Of a stretch of DNA of 18,501 nt, positions 1 to 6,108 are shown in pieces; the first letter of the stretch is position 1, and each line of letters opens with the position of its first letter. The notes beneath the pieces were generated by a model. That model saw nothing but the letters and a program-made list of their open reading frames with translations. It was not told where the DNA came from and made no database searches. The DNA comes from Pseudomonadota bacterium. GTDB taxonomy: Bacteria; Pseudomonadota; Alphaproteobacteria; Rhizobiales; Kaistiaceae. Location: positions 1 through 18,501 of the forward strand of contig JAEWAD010000475.1 in assembly GCA_023391905.1 (NCBI GenBank), given 5' to 3'. A program made the position numbers and the translations under genes.

Positions 1-150
1 CGGACAGCGCCCCGGCTGCTGCTGTCCGATGGCGGGCCGCTGACCGTGCTGCGTGGCGCCGCCGCGCTGGTGGTTTCGGGTGTCCTCTCACCGCGCGACG
101 GACGGGATGTTCCCGCCGACACTGATCCATTGAGGTTCCTTGCCGCATGA
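1..150 (+). CDS. C-terminal end of an upstream gene, possibly a ROK-family regulator or kinase (partial)
   Basis: Reading frame 1 is open from the left edge to a TGA at 148-150 and gives 49 residues, including LLSDGGPLTVLRGAAALVVS. The TGA overlaps the ATG of the next gene (ATGA), so the two are probably co-transcribed and translationally coupled. A short hydrophobic GAAAL stretch near the C-terminus is seen in ROK-type sugar regulators and kinases, and such regulators often sit just upstream of ribose-type ABC operons in Rhizobiales. That identification is weak: the diagnostic N-terminal and zinc-binding regions lie outside the window. The coding call itself rests on the open frame and the overlap. 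Confidence 0.45.
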   Translation, partial: RTAPRLLLSDGGPLTVLRGAAALVVSGVLSPRDGRDVPADTDPLRFLAA

Positions 151-950
151 CCCGCTTCGAGCCCCTTCTCGTTCTCGACGACATCAAGAAGAATTATGGC
201 GCCATCGAAGCGCTCAAGGGCATCAGCTTCACCATCGGCAAGGGTGAAGTGGTGGCGCTGCTCGGCGACAATGGCGCGGGCAAATCCACGCTGGTGAAAA
301 TCATTTCGGGCGGGCTGGAGCCGACCTCTGGCCGCATGCTGTTCGAGGGCCGGGAGTGGCAGGCAAAGTCGCCAGCCGAGGCCAAGGCCGCAGGTATCGA
401 GACTGTCTACCAGGACCTCTCGCTCTGCACCAATGTCGACGTTGTCGCCAACTTCTTCATGGGCCGCGAGATCGTGAAGAAGTATCTCGGCATCCCGGTG
501 CTGCAGGAAAAGGCGATGGAGGCGGTGGTCGCCAAGGCGCTGGCCGATGCCGGCACCAAGATTCCGTCGCTCCGCACCAATGTCGAGCATCTCTCCGGCG
601 GCCAGCGCCAGGCGATCGAGTTGAACCGCTTCGTCCACTGGGGCGGCAAGCTGGTGCTGCTCGACGAGCCGTTCGCGGCGCTCGGCGTCGAGCAGACGCG
701 GCGCGGCCTCGACCTGATCCGGCGCATCGCCGACCAGGGCATCGGCGTCATCTTCATCACCCACATCATGAGCCAGGCCTTCCAGGTCGCGGATCGGATG
801 GTGGTCATCCGTCAGGGCAAGGTCGCCGGCGACGTCCGCCGCGAGGACACGACCGCCGACGAGATCGTGCAACTGATTACCGGCGAGGCACTGGGCGGCC
901 GCGCGCGGAATGCCGACCGTGAGAATGGTCAAGCCCAACCAGCGGCATAG
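147..950 (+). CDS. Sugar ABC importer ATPase, single nucleotide-binding domain (FrcA-like)
   Basis: This cytoplasmic ATPase of 267 residues should power the importer encoded by the next two genes. It has Walker A GDNGAGKST (40-48), the Q-loop in VYQD (Q89), the signature LSGGQ (149-153), Walker B LVLLDEP with D173/E174, and the switch histidine in FITH (H206). All catalytic residues are intact. The length fits the one-domain ATPases of fructose-type importers (FrcA), not the roughly 500-residue RbsA type, so two copies probably dimerise. After the signature the usual ARA(V) run reads ELNRF, and the Walker B is followed by FAAL where TAAL is common; both are mild departures. The start overlaps the previous stop (ATGA). 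A carbohydrate substrate is inferred from the family; the exact sugar is unknown. Confidence 0.9.
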   Translation: MTRFEPLLVLDDIKKNYGAIEALKGISFTIGKGEVVALLGDNGAGKSTLVKIISGGLEPTSGRMLFEGREWQAKSPAEAKAAGIETVYQDLSLCTNVDVVANFFMGREIVKKYLGIPVLQEKAMEAVVAKALADAGTKIPSLRTNVEHLSGGQRQAIELNRFVHWGGKLVLLDEPFAALGVEQTRRGLDLIRRIADQGIGVIFITHIMSQAFQVADRMVVIRQGKVAGDVRREDTTADEIVQLITGEALGGRARNADRENGQAQPAA

Positions 951-1007
951 GCCGGTCAACAGGCCGAAACCGCGACTTCCAGACCATGCTTACCAGCTGA
1001 GGGAGCC

Positions 1008-1016
1008 ATGAAATGA
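1008..1016 (+). other. Minimal ORF ATG-AAA-TGA overlapping the binding-protein start
   Basis: A two-codon frame (Met-Lys-stop) begins five bases before the real start codon, and its stop overlaps that ATG (ATGAAATGA). The Shine-Dalgarno GAGGGAG at 999-1005 leaves only two bases to the ATG at 1008 but seven to the ATG at 1013, so the second should be preferred. The arrangement may be chance. It is recorded because it decides the start. Confidence 0.4.
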
Positions 1017-2059
1017 AGCGATTGATGGGTGTTCTGGCGGGGGCCGTCGTGCTCGGCGCCGCAACCTTCCTGACGCCGGCCGCCTGGGCCGCCGACAAGG
1101 GCAAGATCTACTACCTGGTGCCGACCCTTCTGGACGAATTCCAGACCGGTTCGGTGACGGCGATCACCAAGTTCATGAAGGATGTCGGTTACGAGACGGT
1201 CGCGCTCAACGCCGACAACAAGACCGACGTCCAGCAGGGCCAGATGAATGACGTCATCGCCCTGAAGCCGTCGGCGATCGTTCTCGCCGCCGTCGACTTC
1301 AACGCGCTGAAGCCGCAGATCGAGGCGGCCCGCGCCGCCGGCATCCCGGTGATGCAGTTCGACCGCCAGATCACCTCGACCAAGAGCGACCTGACCTCGG
1401 TCGCCGGCACGATCGAGATCGGCCATGTCGCCGCTGCCGAGATCGAGCGCCTGCTCAAGGAGAAGAACGGCAGCGTCAAGGGCAAGGTGCTGCAGGTCAT
1501 GGGTGACCCCGGCGACCCGTACACGCTCGACATCCAGAAGGGCTTCGAGGAGAAGATGAAGGCGTTCCCGGACGTCACCATCGTCTCGCATCCGGCCATG
1601 CAGTGGGAAGCGTCGAACGCCGGTTCGATCGTCGCCGACCAGCTGCTCGCCAACCCCGACATCGACCTGATCTTCGTCCACGCCGCGCATCTCTCGGTCG
1701 CCGCCGTGGCGTCGCTCGAGGCGGCCGGCAAGAAGCCGGGCGAGGTTCTGCTCGTCTCCTCGAACGGCGCGCCGGTCGGTCTCGACCTGATCCGCAAGGG
1801 CTGGCAGCAGGTCGAGGTCGAGCAGCCGCTGTTCGCCCAGGCCGCCGCGCTGGCGATGTTCGCCGACAAGGTCGTCAACAAGCAGGAGATCAAGCCCGGC
1901 ACCTATGACGTGCTCGGTCTCGAAGGCGTCATGACGATCGAGGACTGGGGTCCGAACATCAAGATCCCGGGCGCCGCGATCACCAAGGACAACATCGACG
2001 ATCCGCGCTTCTGGGGCAACATGAAGACCCCGGAAGCCCCGGTGAAGTCGGTCGAGTAA
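1013..2059 (+). CDS. Periplasmic sugar-binding protein, ribose-type (Peripla_BP_4 family)
   Basis: This 348-residue secreted binding protein captures the substrate and delivers it to the permease. Residues 1-26 form a Sec signal peptide (KR, then a hydrophobic core, ending AWA before AD). The mature part has the type I periplasmic-binding fold pattern: an N-terminal strand (KIYYLVPTLLDEF), a repeated 'D.KP.AIVLAAVD' segment, and the D(P/S)YT-type hinge region in the middle. The ATG at 1013 is preferred because GAGGGAG (999-1005) lies seven bases before it. The ATG at 1008 is followed at once by AAA TGA and cannot start this frame. A gap of 62 bases separates it from the ATPase gene, and a perfect hairpin follows its stop. 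Ligand unknown; sugar or polyol is the family expectation. Confidence 0.88.
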   Translation: MKRLMGVLAGAVVLGAATFLTPAAWAADKGKIYYLVPTLLDEFQTGSVTAITKFMKDVGYETVALNADNKTDVQQGQMNDVIALKPSAIVLAAVDFNALKPQIEAARAAGIPVMQFDRQITSTKSDLTSVAGTIEIGHVAAAEIERLLKEKNGSVKGKVLQVMGDPGDPYTLDIQKGFEEKMKAFPDVTIVSHPAMQWEASNAGSIVADQLLANPDIDLIFVHAAHLSVAAVASLEAAGKKPGEVLLVSSNGAPVGLDLIRKGWQQVEVEQPLFAQAAALAMFADKVVNKQEIKPGTYDVLGLEGVMTIEDWGPNIKIPGAAITKDNIDDPRFWGNMKTPEAPVKSVE

Positions 2060-2073
2060 CGACCTGAAACGCC

Positions 2074-2103
2074 CGCCGTCCCGGCTCTTTGGTCGGGACG
2101 GCG
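2074..2103 (+). promoter_or_regulatory. Intercistronic hairpin after the binding-protein gene
   Basis: CGCCGTCCCG (2074-2083) and CGGGACGGCG (2094-2103) form a perfect 10-bp stem with a 10-base loop, starting 15 bases after the binding-protein stop. No T-run follows, so it is not a standard intrinsic terminator. In ABC operons such structures protect the binding-protein message from 3' decay and lower expression of the downstream membrane genes. A second weaker pairing, TCTCCG/CGGAGA, lies at about 2110-2147, so the whole 164-base spacer is strongly structured. Confidence 0.7.
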
Positions 2104-2223
2104 ATTGCCTCTCCGTGCCGGCGCCGGCCTGACGCCGACGGCCGGAGACAGGGACGGCCGCCGCGCGCCCTTCGGCGCCGCGATCCCGTCCGCCGCCGCC
2201 GCCGCAACACCCGGAGCCGCTAC

Positions 2224-3222
2224 ATGGTCTCGTCCAATCGCCGGGCCGCGATCGAGTTCGTCCTCGATCACCTTGTCTGGTTCATCCTCATCGCCGTGCT
2301 GACGGTGTTCTCGCTGACGATCCCGAACTATTTCCAGATCGGCATCTTCGCCAACATCGTCGAGCAATCCACCTTCGTCGGCACGCTGGCGATCGGCCTG
2401 TCGCTCCTGATCATCGCCGGCTACATGGACCTCTCGATCGAGTCGGTCATGGCGCTCGCGGCGATGGTGGTCGGCATCCTGTTCGCGAAATCGGGTGTCG
2501 GCCTCGGCTTCGGCTTCACGCCGGCCTGGCTGGTGGTGCCGATCTCGCTCGCCATCGCGCTCGCGGTCGGTGCCGCGGTCGGCGCGAGCAACGCCTTCTT
2601 CGTCGTCCGGCTGAAGATGAATTCCTTCATCGTCACGCTGGCCGCCTATATCTGGGGCCGCGGCCTCGTCGTCGCGCTCTCGGGCGGCCGCTCGGCGCAG
2701 GAACTGCCCGGCGAACTCCGCTTCCTCGCCGTCGAGCGCTTCCTGCAGATCCCGCTGATGGCCTGGATCGCGATTCTCGCGACGCTGGTCTTCGCCTTCA
2801 TCCTGAACCGCACGCCGTTCGGCCGCCATCTGCTGATGATCGGCGGCAATCCGACCGCCGCCTATCGCGCCGGCATCAAGGTCGACCGCCTGACGGCCAC
2901 CACCTTCGTGCTCGCCGGCGCCATTGCCGGCCTCGCCGGCTGGCTGCTCGCCATCCGCACCTCGGGCGCGACCGCCAATCTCGGCGTCGGCATGCTGTTC
3001 CAGACCTTCGCGGCGGTCGTCATCGGCGGCGTCAGCCTGAAGGGCGGCGTCGGCAGCCTGCCCGGCGTCTATGCCGGCGTGCTGCTGCTCGCCTCGATCC
3101 AGACGGCGATCAACCTGATGGGCATGCCCGCGCATTTCACGCAGCTGATCCAGGGCGGCATGGTCCTGGTCGCCGTGCTGCTCGACACCATGAAGCTCAG
3201 CATTAGAAAGAGGCTCGCCTGA
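2224..3222 (+). CDS. Sugar ABC importer permease (RbsC/FrcC family)
   Basis: This 332-residue inner-membrane protein forms the channel of the importer, probably as a homodimer because the operon has only one permease gene. It has about eight to ten hydrophobic segments and the BPD_transp_2 hallmarks: AGYMDLSIES near residues 65-74 after the second helix, and the late glycine-rich GGVSLKGGVGSLPG. The frame is open back to 2089, but ATG 2224 is chosen. GGAG at 2213-2216 lies seven bases before it, the hydrophobic N-terminus starts right after, and the 2089 start would lie inside the hairpin and add a low-complexity Arg/Ala tail. Its TGA (3220-3222) overlaps the ATG of the dehydrogenase gene, indicating coupling. 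Confidence 0.9.
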   Translation: MVSSNRRAAIEFVLDHLVWFILIAVLTVFSLTIPNYFQIGIFANIVEQSTFVGTLAIGLSLLIIAGYMDLSIESVMALAAMVVGILFAKSGVGLGFGFTPAWLVVPISLAIALAVGAAVGASNAFFVVRLKMNSFIVTLAAYIWGRGLVVALSGGRSAQELPGELRFLAVERFLQIPLMAWIAILATLVFAFILNRTPFGRHLLMIGGNPTAAYRAGIKVDRLTATTFVLAGAIAGLAGWLLAIRTSGATANLGVGMLFQTFAAVVIGGVSLKGGVGSLPGVYAGVLLLASIQTAINLMGMPAHFTQLIQGGMVLVAVLLDTMKLSIRKRLA

Positions 3223-4013
3223 TGAGCACCCAGACCCAACGTCTCGCCGGTCGCACGGCCCTCGTCGTCGGTGGCGCGCGCGGCATTGGCGGCGCGATCG
3301 CGGCCCGCTTCGTCGCCGAAGGCGCGCGCGTCGTCATCGCCGACACCGAGGCGGAGGCCGGCCGCGCCTTCGCCGCCGGCCTCGGCGGCGAGGACAAGGT
3401 GCGCTTCATCGCGACCGACATCTCCCAGAAGGCCGATGCCGAGCGGGCCGTCGCCGAGGTGGTGACGCATTTCGGCGGCATCGACATCGTCGTGCAGAAC
3501 GCCGGCATCTATCCCTGGACGCTGATCGAGAACATCGAGCCGGAGGAATGGGACGCGGTGCTGGGCGTCAATCTGCGCGGCACCTTCCTGGTGGCCCGCG
3601 CCGCCCTGCCGGCGATGAAGGCCAAGGGCTACGGCCGGATGGTCTTCACCTCGTCGATCACCGGACCGCGCGTCAGCAGCCCCGGCCATGGCCACTACTC
3701 GGCCTCCAAGGCGGGCATCAACGGCTTCATCAAGTCGGCGGCGATCGAGTTCGCCGGCTACGGCATCACCGTCAACGGCATCGAGCCGGGCAATATCCTG
3801 ACCGAGGGCATGAAGGCCGGCCGCAGCGCCGCCTTCATCAAGGGCATGGAGGATTCGATCCCGCTCGGCCGTCTCGGCACGCCGGACGACATCGCCAATG
3901 CGGCGCTGTTCCTGGCCTCGGACGAAGCGGCCTACATCACCGGCACGACGATCATCGTCGATGGCGGCCAGACGCTGCCGGAGAGCAAGGATTTCCGCAT
4001 CACGCCGGGCTGA
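3222..4013 (+). CDS. Short-chain dehydrogenase/reductase (classical SDR, probably NAD-dependent)
   Basis: This 263-residue cytoplasmic oxidoreductase has the full classical SDR set: the cofactor loop GGARGIG (17-23, with Gly where Thr is usual), an acidic Asp41 after the second strand (typical of NAD rather than NADP binding), QNAG (92-95), a catalytic Ser at 144/145, and Tyr159 and Lys163 in YSASK. The C-terminal IIVDGGQTLPE is also typical. It overlaps the permease stop (TGATG), with a purine-rich GAAAGAGG a few bases upstream, and is the last gene before a strong terminator. From context it probably oxidises or reduces the imported sugar, sugar acid or polyol. The specific substrate cannot be read from sequence. 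Confidence 0.9.
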   Translation: MSTQTQRLAGRTALVVGGARGIGGAIAARFVAEGARVVIADTEAEAGRAFAAGLGGEDKVRFIATDISQKADAERAVAEVVTHFGGIDIVVQNAGIYPWTLIENIEPEEWDAVLGVNLRGTFLVARAALPAMKAKGYGRMVFTSSITGPRVSSPGHGHYSASKAGINGFIKSAAIEFAGYGITVNGIEPGNILTEGMKAGRSAAFIKGMEDSIPLGRLGTPDDIANAALFLASDEAAYITGTTIIVDGGQTLPESKDFRITPG

Positions 4014-4034
4014 TCGGCCGGCCCGCAAAGTTCA

Positions 4035-4066
4035 GCCCGCCCCGGCGATGCCGGGGCGGGCTTTTT
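4035..4066 (+). terminator. Intrinsic terminator of the first sugar operon
   Basis: GCCCGCCCCGGC (4035-4046) and GCCGGGGCGGGC (4050-4061) form a perfect 12-bp stem with a GAT loop, followed by TTTTT (4062-4066). It lies 21 bases after the dehydrogenase stop. The convergent hydrolase gene ends at 4073, just beyond. On the minus strand the stem has no good U-run after it, so it mainly serves the plus strand but may block antisense reading too. Confidence 0.92.
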
Positions 4067-4072
4067 CTTGGC

Positions 4073-4744
4073 TCAGGCGATCTCGTCGAGCCGGTCGAGC
4101 ATCGCCGTCGTCAGCGCGATCTCGTCGGCGTTCACGCCATGCGCCGAGCCCTGGTAGATCCGCGTCGTCACCAGCGCGCCGGCCTTGCTGAAGCGCGTCG
4201 CCGACTCCTGGACCCGCTCGATCGGAATGTGGAAGTCGCGCTCGGCGCAGCCGAGCAGGACCGGGGTTCCGTCGAGATCGTCGCCGCCACTCCAGAGCTC
4301 GCCGTCGGCGCCGATCAGCCCGCCGCTCAGACCCACCGCGCCGCCATAGCGGCCGGGCTTGCGGGCGACCGATTCGAGCGCCAGGCAGGCGCCCTGCGAG
4401 AAGCCGAGCAGCACGATGCGGTCGCGGCCGATGCCCGCCTCGACGATGTCGTCGACGAGGGCGTGCACCACGCTGAGGGCGGAGCCGAGCCAGGGCTCGT
4501 TCAGCGCCCGCGGCTCCATGAAGCGCTGCGGATACCAGACCGAGCCCGTCGCCTGCGGGGCGAAATAGGCGACGTCGTCCTGGCCGAGATGGTCGGCGAG
4601 GCCGATGATGTCGTCGGCCGAGGCGCCGCGGCCGTGCAGGGTGATGACGGCGCCCCGCGCGCCGGCGAGCGGCGCGCCGGCGCTGAGGATGCGCTGTCCG
4701 GAGTGGGGGCCGGAGCCCCGCGTCCTTTCGATGGTCATGGTCAT
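4073..4744 (-). CDS. Alpha/beta-hydrolase, phospholipase/carboxylesterase family (MhqD-like)
   Basis: This cytoplasmic serine hydrolase has 223 residues, the usual length for the family. LHGRGAS (36-42) forms the oxyanion region, GFSQG (114-118) is the nucleophile elbow with Ser116, and Asp170 (AERDFHIP) and His202 (GSAHGVN) complete the triad. It has no signal peptide. The gene starts 13 bases after the stop of the dioxygenase gene and is surely co-transcribed with it. An AGGA lies about six bases before ATG 4744; ATG 4738 is a possible alternative start. In Bacillus the same pairing of a VOC dioxygenase (MhqO) with this hydrolase (MhqD) protects against methylhydroquinone and other quinones. 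The shared role here is inferred from the pairing; the true substrate is unknown. Confidence 0.85.
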   Translation of the reverse strand: MTMTIERTRGSGPHSGQRILSAGAPLAGARGAVITLHGRGASADDIIGLADHLGQDDVAYFAPQATGSVWYPQRFMEPRALNEPWLGSALSVVHALVDDIVEAGIGRDRIVLLGFSQGACLALESVARKPGRYGGAVGLSGGLIGADGELWSGGDDLDGTPVLLGCAERDFHIPIERVQESATRFSKAGALVTTRIYQGSAHGVNADEIALTTAMLDRLDEIA

Positions 4745-4757
4745 TCCCGTCCTGTCG

Positions 4758-5708
4758 TCAGAGCGGCTTCAGATTGTCTTCGATCGACTGGCGCCGGCCC
4801 TCGAGGAAGGGCGGCAGCGACAGATGCTCGCCGAGCGTCTCCATCGGTTCGTCGGCGGTGAAGCCGGGGATATCCGTGGCGATCTCGAACAGCACGCCGT
4901 TCGGCTCGCGGAAATAGAGCGAACGGAAGTAGTAGCGCTCGACCTCGCCGCTCGAGCCGATGCGGAAATCGCGCACCCGCTCGGCCCAGAGCCGCAGGCT
5001 GTCATAGTCCGGCGTGCGGAAGGCGACATGGTGCACGCCGCCCGCGCCCTCGCGCGCCGTCGGCGCGTCCGGCTCGACCACGACATGCAGTTCCGCCTGC
5101 GGACCGCCATTGCCCATCTGGTAGACATGGACATGGTTGTTCGAGATGGCGCTCTGCGGATAGTCGCGCACCTTCTTCATGTGCATGACGCGGGTCAGCA
5201 CCATCTCCGTCGGCGCCAGGTCGCGCACGCTCATCATGATCGGGCCGAGGCCGAGGATCTGATGCTCGGCCGGCACGGTGCTGCGCTCCCAGGGATGGGC
5301 GGCGGTGACCGGGCCGTTGTCGACGAGCGACAGGCGCTGGCCTTCCGGATCCTCGAAGACGAGGCCCTGGCGGCCGCCGAGATCGGTGACGTCGCCCGCC
5401 TTCACGCCATTGGCGCGCAGGTGGTCGCGCCACCAGCCGAGGCTGTTGCCGTCGACGCGGAAGCCGGTGCGGACGACCGAATGCGTGCCGCGCCGTGCCG
5501 GACCGACCGGCCAGTCGAAGAAGGTGATGTCCGAGCCCGGGGTCGCTTCGCCGTCGCCATAGAAGAGGTGGTAGGCGCTGGTGTCGTCCTGGTTGACGGT
5601 CTTCTTGACCAGGCGCAGGCCGAGAACCTTCGTGTAGAAGGCGAGATTGCCCGGCGCGTCGGCCGTGATCGCGGTGAGGTGGTGGAAACCACCGAGCTGC
5701 AGGTCCAT
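4758..5708 (-). CDS. VOC-family ring-cleaving dioxygenase (MhqO/LinE-like, two glyoxalase domains)
   Basis: This 316-residue protein has two vicinal-oxygen-chelate modules, residues about 5-130 and 152-285. It opens with FHHLTAI (His9/His10), repeats the pattern at GVHHVAF (His226/His227), and has LFEIATD with Glu275; these supply the expected metal ligands. The family comprises putative hydroquinone or ring-cleaving dioxygenases, annotated as glyoxalase or MhqO-like. A GGAGAG sits six to seven bases before ATG 5708. It is the first gene of a two-gene minus-strand unit with the hydrolase. No MarR-type regulator (MhqR) is present nearby. Detoxification of quinones or aromatic compounds is likely from the family and partner; a true extradiol activity is not shown by sequence alone. 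Confidence 0.82.
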   Translation of the reverse strand: MDLQLGGFHHLTAITADAPGNLAFYTKVLGLRLVKKTVNQDDTSAYHLFYGDGEATPGSDITFFDWPVGPARRGTHSVVRTGFRVDGNSLGWWRDHLRANGVKAGDVTDLGGRQGLVFEDPEGQRLSLVDNGPVTAAHPWERSTVPAEHQILGLGPIMMSVRDLAPTEMVLTRVMHMKKVRDYPQSAISNNHVHVYQMGNGGPQAELHVVVEPDAPTAREGAGGVHHVAFRTPDYDSLRLWAERVRDFRIGSSGEVERYYFRSLYFREPNGVLFEIATDIPGFTADEPMETLGEHLSLPPFLEGRRQSIEDNLKPL

Positions 5709-5910
5709 GACGTTCTCTCCAGTGAGTGCGTTGGCCTGAAAATGGCTTTCTGCGGCGGAAACTCAATCGCCCGCGCCAGAATAAGGCTGTCTCCGGAGAA
5801 TGGACAATCGCGGCGTGTCGTCCCCGGAATGTCGCCTTCCTTAGAACAAGTAAAAGTTCGGCTGTGCCGTAGGGGTATTCCCTGTATCGGATCGGCCCTG
5901 CAAAGAAGTT

Positions 5911-5926
5911 CTGGACGTTCGTCCAG
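5911..5926. promoter_or_regulatory. Inverted repeat CTGGACG-TT-CGTCCAG, candidate repressor operator
   Basis: Two perfect 7-bp arms are separated by TT. This compact geometry is typical of TetR-family operators, which often control quinone- and aldehyde-detoxification genes in Proteobacteria. It lies about 200 bases from the dioxygenase start and about 180 bases from the binding-protein start, so either gene could be its target. No regulator gene is adjacent. Confidence 0.45.
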
Positions 5927-5977
5927 TCCCGACGCATTTTGCGTGCACGAGGCGCCGCGAGTCGATAAGGGACTTAA

Positions 5978-5993
5978 ATATCTCAGATATGAT
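5978..5993 (+). promoter_or_regulatory. Palindrome ATATCTCAGATAT overlapping a candidate -10 (TATGAT)
   Basis: ATATCT and AGATAT are perfect 6-bp arms around a single C (5978-5990). TATGAT (5988-5993) matches the -10 consensus at five of six positions and overlaps the right arm, the layout expected for repression of the second sugar operon. No good -35 is seen at 16-18 bases upstream, so the promoter call is tentative. It would give a leader of about 110 bases. Confidence 0.35.
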
Positions 5994-6045
5994 GAGCGTC
6001 CTCGTCCGGGAACGGGCTCATTCTTGGGATGGAAGCAGCTCGCGA

Positions 6046-6072
6046 CGGCCGGCACGGAGGGGTGCACGGCCG
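6046..6072 (+). promoter_or_regulatory. Leader hairpin with a GGAGGG loop upstream of the binding-protein gene
   Basis: CGGCCG-GCAC (6046-6055) pairs with GTGC-A-CGGCCG (6062-6072), giving ten pairs with one bulged A. The six-base loop reads GGAGGG (6056-6061), itself like a Shine-Dalgarno. The true ribosome site AGGGAGGA is 23 bases further on. The hairpin could stabilise the 5' end of an abundant binding-protein message. Function is inferred from position only. Confidence 0.4.
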
Positions 6073-6108
6073 CCGGTCAAGCAAGAGAACGTCTAGGGAG
6101 GATACAAC

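Larger units (their letters stand above)
5709..6108. other. Divergent 400-base intergenic control region
   Basis: This gap separates the dioxygenase gene (minus) from the second sugar operon (plus) and must carry both promoters. It is clearly less GC-rich than its surroundings. Visible elements are a TCTCCGGAGA palindrome (5790-5799), the inverted repeat CTGGACG-TT-CGTCCAG (5911-5926), ATATCT-C-AGATAT (5978-5990) with an overlapping TATGAT, and a leader hairpin at 6046-6072. I see no convincing gene or small RNA in it. A possible minus-strand TTGTCC near 5800 has no good -10 partner. Confidence 0.6.

Noticed and set aside
1903..3135. Minus-strand open frame of 410 codons opposite the first permease
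   Set aside because: Its composition (Arg, Asp, Glu, Ala, His) is the complement of a hydrophobic membrane protein; no ribosome site or motif supports it.
3548..4861. Plus-strand open frame of 437 codons overlapping the SDR and hydrolase genes
   Set aside because: It is out of frame with the SDR, crosses the perfect 12-bp terminator and is antisense to the hydrolase with its intact triad.
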